A DNA stretch of 64,000 nucleotides from Bacillota bacterium (lineage in GTDB: Bacteria; Bacillota; Clostridia; Christensenellales; Aristaeellaceae). Both the position numbers and the translations under genes were made by a program. The notes under the pieces are model-generated. The model saw only the letters and a program-made list of their open reading frames with translations. It did no database searches and was not told the origin of the DNA. Of the stretch, positions 1 to 7,806 are shown one piece after another (the first letter of the stretch is position 1; every line of letters begins with the position of its first letter). The stretch lies in contig JAEWYP010000019.1 of the NCBI GenBank assembly GCA_023395615.1, forward strand, positions 62,001 through 126,000. The letters run 5' to 3'.

Positions 1-1
1 A

Positions 2-421
2 CACATCGGGCATATTCTGGGGATTGATCGTACCCACCGAATGGCGATTGTTGGCGCGGGAAATATTGGCCGCGCCGTAGCACTGTCGGATTCGTTCCCC
101 GCAAATGGGTTTGAGACAGTAGCTCTTTTTGACGCCGATCCAAGCAAGATTGGCGCAAGCATTGGTGGTATCCCTGTATTGGATGTCGCCGGTTTTGAAG
201 CGTTTTATCATGGCACTCCCGTCGATATCGTCGCGCTGGCGGTGCCAACAGCGATCGCGCAGGACGTGGCCGAACAAATGTATGGTTTTGGGGTGCGTGC
301 AATCTGGAATTTCGCGCCTGTGGACCTTAAGCTCCCCACGACAGTAACGATAGTGAACGTTCATCTGGAAGAGGGGCTGGAAATCCTGTCTTTTAAAATG
401 AAACAGCGCGATAATGCCTGA
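2..421 (+). CDS. rex: Redox-sensing transcriptional repressor Rex (C-terminal part)
   Basis: The gene enters the window from the left; the reading frame is open from base 2, so about 139 C-terminal residues are seen and the winged-helix DNA-binding domain lies outside. The visible part is the NAD(H)-binding Rossmann domain, with the glycine-rich motif VGAGNIG soon after HILGIDRT, then an acidic residue ending beta-2 (ALFDADP) and the typical end of Rex, where IWNFAPVDLKLP leads to VNVHLEEGLEILSF. Rex proteins bind operators when NADH/NAD is low and typically control fermentation, hydrogenase and Rnf genes. The window carries both Rnf and hydrogenase operons, which are plausible targets, but that is inference. 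The next gene follows after 35 bases. Confidence 0.93.
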   Translation, partial: HIGHILGIDRTHRMAIVGAGNIGRAVALSDSFPANGFETVALFDADPSKIGASIGGIPVLDVAGFEAFYHGTPVDIVALAVPTAIAQDVAEQMYGFGVRAIWNFAPVDLKLPTTVTIVNVHLEEGLEILSFKMKQRDNA

Positions 422-456
422 TTCCGACAGGATAGGCGTTTGAGGAGGTGACGCGA

Positions 457-2268
457 ATGCCCTGGGACGACGAAGACCTGAACGACCCGGGCCTTTACGC
501 GCCCCGGAATGCTCCGCACGTTCGCAAGGCGACTTCTCCCGGCCAGCGAACCAATCACGGCGATACCGGCCGTGGGGAGGCAGCAGGAACGCACCATGCA
601 AATTTGGACGAGTACCGATTTGATAATAACGAACATTGGAACGAGACATTGGAAGACTTGCCCGTTCAAAAACCGATCCATAAAACCGGCCGAAACGGGG
701 CGCCTGCCGGGAGTGATAATCCTTACGCAAGAAAGCGGGTATCCACCGGTAAAGATTTCAATGAACCGCAGGGTGTATGGATTCGCAAAGGAAAACCCAT
801 TCTGTACGCCACGGTAATCGTTTGTTGCATGGCGATTCTCGGCTTTATCGGCGTGATGATGATGCCACAGACAGCCGGATATTTTTGGCGGGATTTGGAC
901 AATTTCGCGTTCATCAACGGTGAGATTCTACGCTATGACAGCACGATTGTAAAAAATTACAAGCAGTATCGTGATTATCTTAAACAGGACCTGATTTATC
1001 AGGGAATCTTTATTGATAATACCTACGTCGGCGGCATGACAGTTGAGGATGCAAGGAAAGCGCTGGGTGGAAGCGGAGCCGGAACGGTCAATCCCTTTGC
1101 TGTGACCGTCAGCATCGGAAATAAAACCTGGAGCTTCGATAGCACTGCGATTCAGGCTAACCGTAATCTGGACAGGGTTTTGCAACAGGCTTATACAATC
1201 GGCCGCAGAAATACCACCGACATCATCGGCACGAGCAGAACGCCCTTCCGGGAACGGGTGGAAACAGCGTTGGATCTTTTGGAACATTATGTATACCTGA
1301 AGAGCGATTCGACTTATGATCATGACGCGGTGAAAGCCAAAGTGGCCGAAATCGTCGCTTATGTGAACCGTGACCCTGTGGATGCGCAAATCGCTTCCTT
1401 TGACTTCAACACGCGAACCTTCACCTTTTCCGACGAGCAGCCGGGTTTGGCAATCGACGGCGACGCGCTATATCAACAGGTAATTGATAAGCTGGATGCC
1501 GGAGCGACAAACGAAACGATTACGGTTCAACCTGTGATTACCTCTCCCAAAATCACCAAAGCAGATCTGGCGAATCATTTTAAACTGGTTTCCGCATTCA
1601 CAACGGATACCACGTCATCCAGCAATCGAAATAACAACATCAGTCTGGCTTGTCAGGCGATTAACGGAACGGTGCTGATGCCGGGCGAAACATTCAGTTT
1701 CAACGAAAAGACAGGAGAGCGTACGGCGGATAAGGGATATAAGATGGCGGGAGCCATTTCCGGCGGTACGCTTGTAGACGATTATGGCGGCGGAGTTTGC
1801 CAGGTAAGCTCCACTCTGTTTAACGCTGTGGCACGCGCCGATCTGGAGGTAACCAGTCGCAGCCCGCACGCGTGGCCGAGCAGCTATGTAAAAATTGGTG
1901 AAGACGCAACCGTGAACTGGCCATCACTTGATTTCAAATTCACCAACAACAAGGACACCCCGATATTTGTTATTATGTATTACAAGGACCGTCAATGCTC
2001 CGCAGAAATCTGGGGGCAAACGCTGGGAGACGGTATAACGATTGATCTGGACTCGAAAATCGTAAAAACGATCGAACCTTCTTCATCGGTAAACTATGTA
2101 CAGAATACTTCCCTGCCCGCCGGAACCAGCAACGAGACGGTGAAGGCACGTACCGGTTACGTGGTGGAAACCTATCAAGTCTGGTATCAAAACGGAACGG
2201 AAACAAAACGGGTGCTATTGCACACATCCACTTACAAAGCCTATCAGCGTACGGTGGAATATAACTGA
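457..2268 (+). CDS. Membrane-anchored VanW family protein (YoaR-like)
   Basis: 603 residues. The start is the ATG at 457, eight bases after AGGAGG (443-448); a GTG at 448 lies inside that ribosome site and is rejected. The first ~110 residues are polar, charged and probably cytoplasmic. A single membrane segment (about 115-136) is followed by a large extracytoplasmic part. A region resembling the peptidoglycan-binding-like domain of YoaR proteins comes first, then the VanW domain (about 390-515, with PGETFSFNEKTGERT and DDYGGGVCQVSSTLF), then a G5-like tail. VanW proteins are wall-associated; VanW itself has no settled biochemical role, so no reaction is assigned. It is not part of a van resistance cluster here. 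Confidence 0.88.
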   Translation: MPWDDEDLNDPGLYAPRNAPHVRKATSPGQRTNHGDTGRGEAAGTHHANLDEYRFDNNEHWNETLEDLPVQKPIHKTGRNGAPAGSDNPYARKRVSTGKDFNEPQGVWIRKGKPILYATVIVCCMAILGFIGVMMMPQTAGYFWRDLDNFAFINGEILRYDSTIVKNYKQYRDYLKQDLIYQGIFIDNTYVGGMTVEDARKALGGSGAGTVNPFAVTVSIGNKTWSFDSTAIQANRNLDRVLQQAYTIGRRNTTDIIGTSRTPFRERVETALDLLEHYVYLKSDSTYDHDAVKAKVAEIVAYVNRDPVDAQIASFDFNTRTFTFSDEQPGLAIDGDALYQQVIDKLDAGATNETITVQPVITSPKITKADLANHFKLVSAFTTDTTSSSNRNNNISLACQAINGTVLMPGETFSFNEKTGERTADKGYKMAGAISGGTLVDDYGGGVCQVSSTLFNAVARADLEVTSRSPHAWPSSYVKIGEDATVNWPSLDFKFTNNKDTPIFVIMYYKDRQCSAEIWGQTLGDGITIDLDSKIVKTIEPSSSVNYVQNTSLPAGTSNETVKARTGYVVETYQVWYQNGTETKRVLLHTSTYKAYQRTVEYN

Positions 2269-2292
2269 CGTGATACATTAAGGGGAAAAACG

Positions 2293-2661
2293 ATGATTCA
2301 AATGACCGTGATCACCCTGCCCGATCAACCTTATGTGAAGATTGAGACAGATGAGATTTTGATCAGGGATGCGCAGTCTGCCTTGGACTTGATCGCTTCT
2401 GTCAGGATGCAGACCGACTGCGACCGTGTTGCGATCCCCCGGGAAGCATTTGAACCCTCTTTTTTTCGGCTGAGCACTGGCCTTGCAGGCGAAGTGCTGC
2501 AAAAGTTTGTGAATTACCGGATGAAACTGTCGATATTTGGAGATTTTTCGCGTGAAAAAAGCAAATCGCTGATGGACTTTATCAAAGAGACTAACCGAGG
2601 AAACCAGATTTTTTTCGCCTCAACAGCAGATGAGGCGGGTCAAAGGCTTTGTGGTGTTTAA
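2293..2661 (+). CDS. DUF4180 domain-containing protein
   Basis: 122 residues, starting at the ATG at 2293 after an AGGGG ribosome site (2281-2285). The pattern (IRDAQSALDLIASVR near the N-terminus, the middle segment IPREAFEPSFFRLSTGLAGE, then KFVNYRMKLSIFGDFS and FFASTADEAGQRL) matches the DUF4180 family of small cytosolic proteins. Family members are often annotated as hypothetical and no enzymatic activity is established. It follows the VanW gene by 24 bases and could be read from the same transcript; a terminator follows it directly. Confidence 0.8.
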   Translation: MIQMTVITLPDQPYVKIETDEILIRDAQSALDLIASVRMQTDCDRVAIPREAFEPSFFRLSTGLAGEVLQKFVNYRMKLSIFGDFSREKSKSLMDFIKETNRGNQIFFASTADEAGQRLCGV

Positions 2662-2666
2662 ATTTT

Positions 2667-2692
2667 AAGCGTCTGTTACAGACGCTTTTCTT
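2667..2692 (+). terminator. Rho-independent terminator after DUF4180 gene
   Basis: A perfect 9-base stem (AAGCGTCTG, loop TTA, CAGACGCTT) runs into a short T-rich stretch. It lies six bases after the stop codon at 2661 and directly before the next promoter. Confidence 0.8.
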
Positions 2693-2719
2693 GACCCTGC
2701 CGCATGGATAAGGTATGAT
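2691..2719 (+). promoter_or_regulatory. Sigma-A type promoter of the capF-capG unit
   Basis: TTGACC (2691-2696) and TATGAT (2714-2719) are separated by 17 bases, 29 bases before the capF start codon. The -35 box abuts the preceding terminator. Confidence 0.75.
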
Positions 2720-2748
2720 GTAACTAGAAAACGAAGGGAGCACAGCCA

Positions 2749-3885
2749 ATGAATCTGCTGGTAACCGGAGCGAACGGTTTTATGGGCAGAAACCTCTGCG
2801 AAGCTTTGTTGCGCAGGGCTGATTCCGTGATGAAAGTCGACGTGGATACTCCGCCGGAAATGCTTGAGCAGATGGCGCAGAAGGCGGATTTCGTATTTCA
2901 CCTGGCGGGGGTGAACCGCCCAAGGGAAGAAAGCGAATTTCTGTCAGGAAACAGAGATTTTACCGAGACGTTAATGCAGCTGTTGGAAACAGGCAGAAAA
3001 CCACCGGTTCTGATGAGCGGGTCCACACAGGCGGCACTGGATAATCCCTACGGACACAGTAAAAGACTGGCGGAAGAAGCGTTATTCGCGTACGCGAAGC
3101 GTACCGGATCGCCGGTATACCCATATCGGCTGACCAACGCGTTTGGCAAATGGAGCCGCCCTAACTACAACAGCGCTGTTGCCACCTTCTGTTATAATAC
3201 AGCACGAGGTTTGCCGATCACGGTAAGCGATCCGCAACGCGTGATGCAACTAAACTATATCGACGATATCGTAGCGGAGTTTCTGCACGCTTTGGAGGGC
3301 TGCCCGACACCGGGAGGCGATGGCTATTTTTGCGTACTTCCCGAACATTCCATAACGCTGGGGAAGATTGTGGAGCTTCTTACTTCGTTCCGCAACGCGC
3401 GGGAAACCCTGAACCTGCCGGATGGAAGCGACGGTTTTACAAAGAAGTTGTATGCGACCTACCTGAGTTTTCTGCCGGAAGACGGGTTTGCCTATACCCC
3501 CCTTTCACACGAAGACGCGCGCGGCTCTTTTACAGAATTATTCCATATGGGCGGATACGGGCAGGTCAGCATTAACCTTCAAAAGCCGCATGTGCTCAAG
3601 GGAGAACACTGGCATGATACCAAACATGAGAAATTCGTGGTTGTATCCGGGCATGGCGTGATCTGTTTTCGCAAAGCGACGGGCGGCGAGGTGATTCGAT
3701 ACGAAGTGGACGGTTCACGCCCGACGGTGGTAGAAATCCCCCCGGGATATACCCACAATATCGAAAACCTTGGAGAGACCGACATGGTGACCCTGATGTG
3801 GGCCAGTGAAACGTTTGATCCGAACAGGCCGGATACTTATCGCCTGCCGGTGGAACCCGATGAAAACGGAAGGTGCGGGCAATGA
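2749..3885 (+). CDS. capF: CapF-type bifunctional nucleotide-sugar epimerase/reductase
   Basis: 378 residues in two parts. The N-terminal short-chain dehydrogenase domain has the nucleotide motif TGANGFMGRNL (about 6-16) and a YxxxK pair at Tyr101/Lys105. The C-terminal cupin domain (from about 257) has GEHWHDTKHEKFVVVSGHG, matching the zinc-binding cupin of Staphylococcus CapF. In S. aureus, CapE, CapF and CapG convert UDP-GlcNAc to UDP-N-acetyl-L-fucosamine; CapF does the C3 epimerisation and the NADPH-dependent reduction. The next gene overlaps by four bases and encodes the expected CapG/WecB-type epimerase. No capE is visible in the window. The product is likely used for capsule or wall polysaccharide; this use is inferred. 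Confidence 0.88.
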   Translation: MNLLVTGANGFMGRNLCEALLRRADSVMKVDVDTPPEMLEQMAQKADFVFHLAGVNRPREESEFLSGNRDFTETLMQLLETGRKPPVLMSGSTQAALDNPYGHSKRLAEEALFAYAKRTGSPVYPYRLTNAFGKWSRPNYNSAVATFCYNTARGLPITVSDPQRVMQLNYIDDIVAEFLHALEGCPTPGGDGYFCVLPEHSITLGKIVELLTSFRNARETLNLPDGSDGFTKKLYATYLSFLPEDGFAYTPLSHEDARGSFTELFHMGGYGQVSINLQKPHVLKGEHWHDTKHEKFVVVSGHGVICFRKATGGEVIRYEVDGSRPTVVEIPPGYTHNIENLGETDMVTLMWASETFDPNRPDTYRLPVEPDENGRCGQ

Positions 3886-5036
3886 AAAAGTTGAAACTGA
3901 TGACGGTACTGGGGACTCGGCCGGAAATTATCCGTCTGTCGGCGGTGATGCGCTGCGCGGATCGTTATCTTGAACATATTATGGTTCATACGGGCCAGAA
4001 CTATGCACCGGAGCTCAATGACATCTTTTTCAGCGACCTGCGACTGCGCAAACCGGATTATTATCTGGAAGCAGTCGGCGCTGATCTGGGTGAAACGATG
4101 GGCTCGATCATCTCGAAAAGCTATCATGTGATGCAGCGGGAGAAACCGGACGCGGTGCTGATTCTGGGTGATACCAACAGCGCTCTTGCAGCCATCTCCG
4201 CTAAAAGGCTGAAAATCCCGATTTTCCATATGGAAGCGGGCAACCGTTGCTGGGATTGGAATGTTAGCGAAATGATTAACCGGAAAATCGTGGACCATAT
4301 CAGCGACATCAATCTGCCGTATACCGAACACAGCCGCCGTTATCTCCTCAGCGAGGGGATTGATGGGAAAACGATCTTTGTGACCGGTTCGCCGATGCGT
4401 GAGGTGCTGGAGAATGCGGTGCCGGAGATTGACAAGAGTGATGTGCTGGAACGAATGGGACTTACGAAAGGCGGGTACATCCTCGTTTCGGCCCACCGGG
4501 AAGAAAACATTGACCTGGAGGAAAATTTTCTCGCGCTGATGAACTCCATCAATAAAATCGCGGAAACCTACGCCGTACCGGTTATCTACAGCACCCATCC
4601 GCGATCGATGAAGTTTATCCAGAAACGCAACTTCGTTTTCCATCCGCTTGTACAGAATGTGAAACCCCTCGGATTCATGGATTACAACAAACTGCAGCGT
4701 AACAGCCTGCTGGTCCTTTCCGATAGCGGAACGTTAAGCGAGGAAAGCGCAATGCTTGGATTTACCGGGGTTCTTATCCGTACGTCGACCGAAAGGCCGG
4801 AAGTGCTGGACAAGGGAACGGTCGTCATCGGCGGGATTACGGAAAAGAGCGTATTGCAGGCGACGGAGCTGGCCCTTGCCATGGACCGGGGCGGCGAGCT
4901 GCGTGCGATGCCAGCGGATTATGTGGACACTAATGTGAGTGCAAAGGTAATCCGGCTGATCCAGAGCTATACCCCGATCGTAAACGAGACCGTTTGGCTA
5001 AAAAATCCGGTTTCAGCGTCACAAAACGACGTTTAA
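3882..5036 (+). CDS. wecB: UDP-N-acetylglucosamine 2-epimerase family (CapG/WecB)
   Basis: 384 residues. The start is the ATG at 3882, overlapping the capF stop in an ATGA; an in-frame GTG nine bases upstream is less likely because GGAAGG sits just before. Family marks: GTRPEIIRLSAVMRC near the N-terminus, ILGDTNSALAA, MEAGNRCWDWN, and DSGTLSEESAMLGF in the second Rossmann half. WecB interconverts UDP-GlcNAc and UDP-ManNAc; the homologous CapG acts on the CapF product to give UDP-L-FucNAc. The overlap with capF favours the CapG role. The two roles cannot be told apart from the sequence alone. Confidence 0.88.
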   Translation: MKKLKLMTVLGTRPEIIRLSAVMRCADRYLEHIMVHTGQNYAPELNDIFFSDLRLRKPDYYLEAVGADLGETMGSIISKSYHVMQREKPDAVLILGDTNSALAAISAKRLKIPIFHMEAGNRCWDWNVSEMINRKIVDHISDINLPYTEHSRRYLLSEGIDGKTIFVTGSPMREVLENAVPEIDKSDVLERMGLTKGGYILVSAHREENIDLEENFLALMNSINKIAETYAVPVIYSTHPRSMKFIQKRNFVFHPLVQNVKPLGFMDYNKLQRNSLLVLSDSGTLSEESAMLGFTGVLIRTSTERPEVLDKGTVVIGGITEKSVLQATELALAMDRGGELRAMPADYVDTNVSAKVIRLIQSYTPIVNETVWLKNPVSASQNDV

Positions 5037-5068
5037 TATAACATAACACACTTTACAGTGAAAACAGC

Positions 5069-5097
5069 ATGACAGTATCCTGCTTGACCAGTATAAT
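5069..5097 (+). promoter_or_regulatory. Sigma-A type promoter before secreted protein gene
   Basis: ATGACA (5069-5074) and TATAAT (5092-5097) with 17-base spacing, 39 bases before the ATG at 5137. Only one base departs from consensus. Confidence 0.7.
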
Positions 5098-5136
5098 AAA
5101 CAACGTAGGGAAGACCAAGAATAAAGGGAGGTTTTC

Positions 5137-6771
5137 ATGATGAAACACAGAGGTATGATTCGGTTACTCAGCATCGCCGTCGCCTTGCTGTTGCCGTTAG
5201 GCGCGATGGCACAGGGTGCCGCGATGGACATGCTGGAAAAGGCGAAAACGGATGGGAAAGAAGTTGTTACAACCGTAACATTCGAACCCGGCGCGGAATT
5301 GGCCAAAGACCAGACTGTCGCGGATATGAGCAAGGCGACCGCGCTTCGCTTTCTCAAGCTGCCGGGCGGATATGGTGCATTCGCAGTCGCGCTGAACAGC
5401 GTTGATGTGCTTGCCCTGCAGATGCGTGCCAGCGACGAAGGGGTTTACGTACAAAGCGAAATCCTGGGAGACAAACCGTTGTACTTCACGGTGGAGGACC
5501 TCCAGAAGGGTTTTGCCGACCTGATGAAAAACAGCGGCATGGATGAGCAGGCTATGGCGCAATTTAACGAGAGCTTCAACCAGATGATGGGCGCCGGGCT
5601 GATTATGGATGTTAAAAGCAACGAAAACCTTTCCGAAGAAGAAATCAAACAGAAGGTTTTCGCGGCGATGGGTGTAGACGATGCCTTCATGGCATGGGTC
5701 AATGGCATTGAGGCGAAGAAGACGGTTACAAACGGTGAGTTCACCCTCGGGGACAGCGACAAAGCCGATACCAAAACGGAGTTGACCCTGACCGCGGACG
5801 ATATGATTGCGCTTTACGATACCCAGTATATCAAGGATCAGGTTGCCAAGCAGTTGAAGGCAATGGACAGCACCATGACCGAAGAGCAGGTTGATGCAAA
5901 GACTGCCGAAACGCTCACACAGGTAAAGGATGAGTTTTCCAAATCTGGCTTCACAATGCCGATTACGGTGTACACCAATGGCACAACGGACTTCGTCGCC
6001 ATGGATATGAGCATGAGCGGCACCTTCTCCAACGGGGACGTCAACGTGATTTCCTACTCCGTACCCGTCGATTCCGCAGATGTAGCGGTTGCTGCCGATG
6101 ATACGGCTGCGGCGGATACTACGGCTCCCGAAGAAACGGCTGCGCCGAGCGTACCCACGAAGTTGGACTTTGCCATGCAAATCATCACGAAGACCCCTGA
6201 AAACGGCAAGAATTATACCTTTACGATGAACATGGCGCAGGATGACAAGAGCCTGTTCACCATGAACGCAAACTTGAACCGTGCGGACCAGACCGTGAAC
6301 GGCGCGTTGGCGGTGTTGGATCAGGATGGAAAATCCGTGATGAATCTGGCGCTCACCGGTGATGCGACAGACCCCAAACACGTCACAGGAGCACTGGAGG
6401 GTACTGTGAGCAACGGCGACATGAATTCCGCTTTCTCCCTTGCCATGGATCAGGTGGTGGCGGATACGACTGTCGATACGGCACTGAGCCTCTCATACGG
6501 CGATAGCCTCGAAGCGATTAAAGCGGATGCCGCCAAAGCACTCCTCGGCACGCTGAAAATCAACATGACAGTCCAGGACGACAGCGGTTACTTTGCCGCA
6601 CTTGGCAAGGCGACTCCGGATACCAGCCTGGAAATTATGAAGATGAGCGACGCTGATTTGGGCGCGTATGTAAAGACGCTGGAAAGCAACGCGATGCAGG
6701 CATTGTACAAGGTTATGGCCAATCTTCCGCAAAGCGTATCTCAGGCACTGACTTCCACAATGGGCAACTGA
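5137..6771 (+). CDS. Secreted protein of unknown function
   Basis: 544 residues. I do not recognise a family. The N-terminus is a clear signal peptide (basic MMKHRGMIR, hydrophobic LLSIAVALLLPLGAMA, likely cleavage after AMA). The mature protein is acidic and rich in Ala, Asp, Thr and Met, with a low-complexity Asp/Ala/Thr/Pro stretch at about residues 308-340 dividing two halves. Each half carries short alternating polar/hydrophobic segments suggestive of beta structure, including repeated 'NGTTDFVAMDMSMSG'-like and 'KNYTFTMNMAQDD'-like stretches. No lipobox, sortase motif, membrane anchor or catalytic signature is seen, so it is probably released or loosely wall-bound. Ribosome site AAAGGGAGG (5124-5132). 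It has its own promoter and a strong hairpin follows. Confidence 0.75.
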   Translation: MMKHRGMIRLLSIAVALLLPLGAMAQGAAMDMLEKAKTDGKEVVTTVTFEPGAELAKDQTVADMSKATALRFLKLPGGYGAFAVALNSVDVLALQMRASDEGVYVQSEILGDKPLYFTVEDLQKGFADLMKNSGMDEQAMAQFNESFNQMMGAGLIMDVKSNENLSEEEIKQKVFAAMGVDDAFMAWVNGIEAKKTVTNGEFTLGDSDKADTKTELTLTADDMIALYDTQYIKDQVAKQLKAMDSTMTEEQVDAKTAETLTQVKDEFSKSGFTMPITVYTNGTTDFVAMDMSMSGTFSNGDVNVISYSVPVDSADVAVAADDTAAADTTAPEETAAPSVPTKLDFAMQIITKTPENGKNYTFTMNMAQDDKSLFTMNANLNRADQTVNGALAVLDQDGKSVMNLALTGDATDPKHVTGALEGTVSNGDMNSAFSLAMDQVVADTTVDTALSLSYGDSLEAIKADAAKALLGTLKINMTVQDDSGYFAALGKATPDTSLEIMKMSDADLGAYVKTLESNAMQALYKVMANLPQSVSQALTSTMGN

Positions 6772-6795
6772 CCCGTATAAAGCAAACGAACAAAG

Positions 6796-6826
6796 CGCCG
6801 CCCCGGAGAACTTCTCCGGGGCGGCG
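6796..6826. terminator. Strong GC hairpin between convergent genes
   Basis: A near-perfect 13-base stem, CGCCGCCCCGGAG with CTCCGGGGCGGCG, around AACTT. It lies between the + secreted protein gene and the - HTH gene. There is no long T tract on either side, so it is read as a bidirectional terminator of moderate certainty. Confidence 0.65.
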
Positions 6827-6904
6827 AAACTATGCGTGAAGCGTTAACTGGTCAAATTTTGGGTCGGAGCGCTCCTGATACAGGCGAAGCCAGGCATGCG
6901 CAAT

Positions 6905-7519
6905 TTATTCATCGCGCTTTCGATTTAAACGCACTACATATATACACAGCGCGAGATAAACCAGCCACGTGAGCAGAAAAGTGGGAATAGCATTGAGAAC
7001 AAACATAGGATAAGGCGCTGGACATCCGGTGATCAGCATGTTGTACAAAAACGAAAGCGGCATAAAACTGATGATCCAGATATTGACTGACCAGAATCTG
7101 CGCTTTGCCTGTGCCTTTTCGGATGGCTCAGAAATCACCATGCCGATTAGAAAGATCATACAGCCCAGCGCGGTCAGAATCAATCCGATGACCAACGCCA
7201 TTGGAACCTGTTCCTCGTACCAGACCGCGCATGAGACGATTAAACCGATGAAGTTTAAAACCGTCGCTACAATTGTGAAGATATTGGCGTGGATTAATTT
7301 TTGGCTTTCCTGCCGAGGGGCCTCCGTTCCTTTCAGCAGATAGTCTGTCGTTACGTCGAATACCTCGCTCAACGTTATCACCTTTTCAATATCAGGAACG
7401 CTCTGTCCGCTTTCCCACTTTGAAACCGCCTGTCGGGAAACGCCAACCTTGTCGGCGAGTTCTTCCTGCGATATTCCGTTGACCTTCCGCAATTTTTGAA
7501 TCCTGAATGCTATATCCAT
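6905..7519 (-). CDS. XRE-family HTH regulator with membrane domain
   Basis: 204 residues from the ATG at 7519, preceded by GGAAGG at a spacing of about nine; an upstream in-frame GTG at 7540 lies before that ribosome site and is rejected. The N-terminal 65 residues are a helix-turn-helix of the lambda-repressor type (LRKVNGISQEELADKVGVSR, then QAVSKWESGQSVPDIEKVI). After a short linker there are four hydrophobic segments (about 85-105, 112-130, 150-170 and 178-198). Such fusions are common Firmicutes regulators, usually of unknown stimulus. The gene is divergent from the isomerase-like gene, which it may control. A symmetric motif in the shared intergenic region is described separately. Confidence 0.85.
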   Translation of the reverse strand: MDIAFRIQKLRKVNGISQEELADKVGVSRQAVSKWESGQSVPDIEKVITLSEVFDVTTDYLLKGTEAPRQESQKLIHANIFTIVATVLNFIGLIVSCAVWYEEQVPMALVIGLILTALGCMIFLIGMVISEPSEKAQAKRRFWSVNIWIISFMPLSFLYNMLITGCPAPYPMFVLNAIPTFLLTWLVYLALCIYVVRLNRKRDE

Positions 7520-7598
7520 TGAAATTTTCCTTCCTTTCACTGCATTATTCTAACCGAACAGGCAGTTGCAATACAACCTGTTCATATTGGAATCTTGT

Positions 7599-7611
7599 CA
7601 ACTGACAGTTG
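7599..7611. promoter_or_regulatory. Symmetric motif in the divergent intergenic region (candidate operator)
   Basis: A perfect inverted repeat, CAACTG-A-CAGTTG, lies in the 287-base gap between the - HTH gene and the + isomerase-like gene. A CAGTTGCA word recurs at about 7563. It is in a plausible place for binding by the HTH protein, but no binding evidence exists. Confidence 0.3.
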
Positions 7612-7743
7612 CACGGGTAATCAAGTGGTTATTCGGTCAAACATGCAGACCATTCGTAAGCATCTGGCAAGCAGGCTGTATTAAAATGTACGAACAATTC
7701 ATTCTTTTTGCGAGACAAGCAGATATAGCGGATGATTTCCATC

Positions 7744-7771
7744 TTGACAGGTAGTTTGAATCGTATACAAT
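7744..7771 (+). promoter_or_regulatory. Promoter of the isomerase-like gene
   Basis: TTGACA (7744-7749) and TACAAT (7766-7771), spacing 16, 36 bases before the ATG at 7807. Confidence 0.7.
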
Positions 7772-7806
7772 ATGAGATAGGAACTCAAAACGAAGGGGGA
7801 ACCATC

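Noticed and set aside
457..2268. VanW gene as part of a vancomycin resistance cluster
   Set aside because: No vanHAX, vanR or vanS; VanW-domain wall proteins are common in Clostridia outside resistance loci.
5197..6381. A 394-codon open frame on the minus strand
   Set aside because: Antisense to the secreted protein gene, which has signal peptide, ribosome site, promoter and terminator on the + strand.
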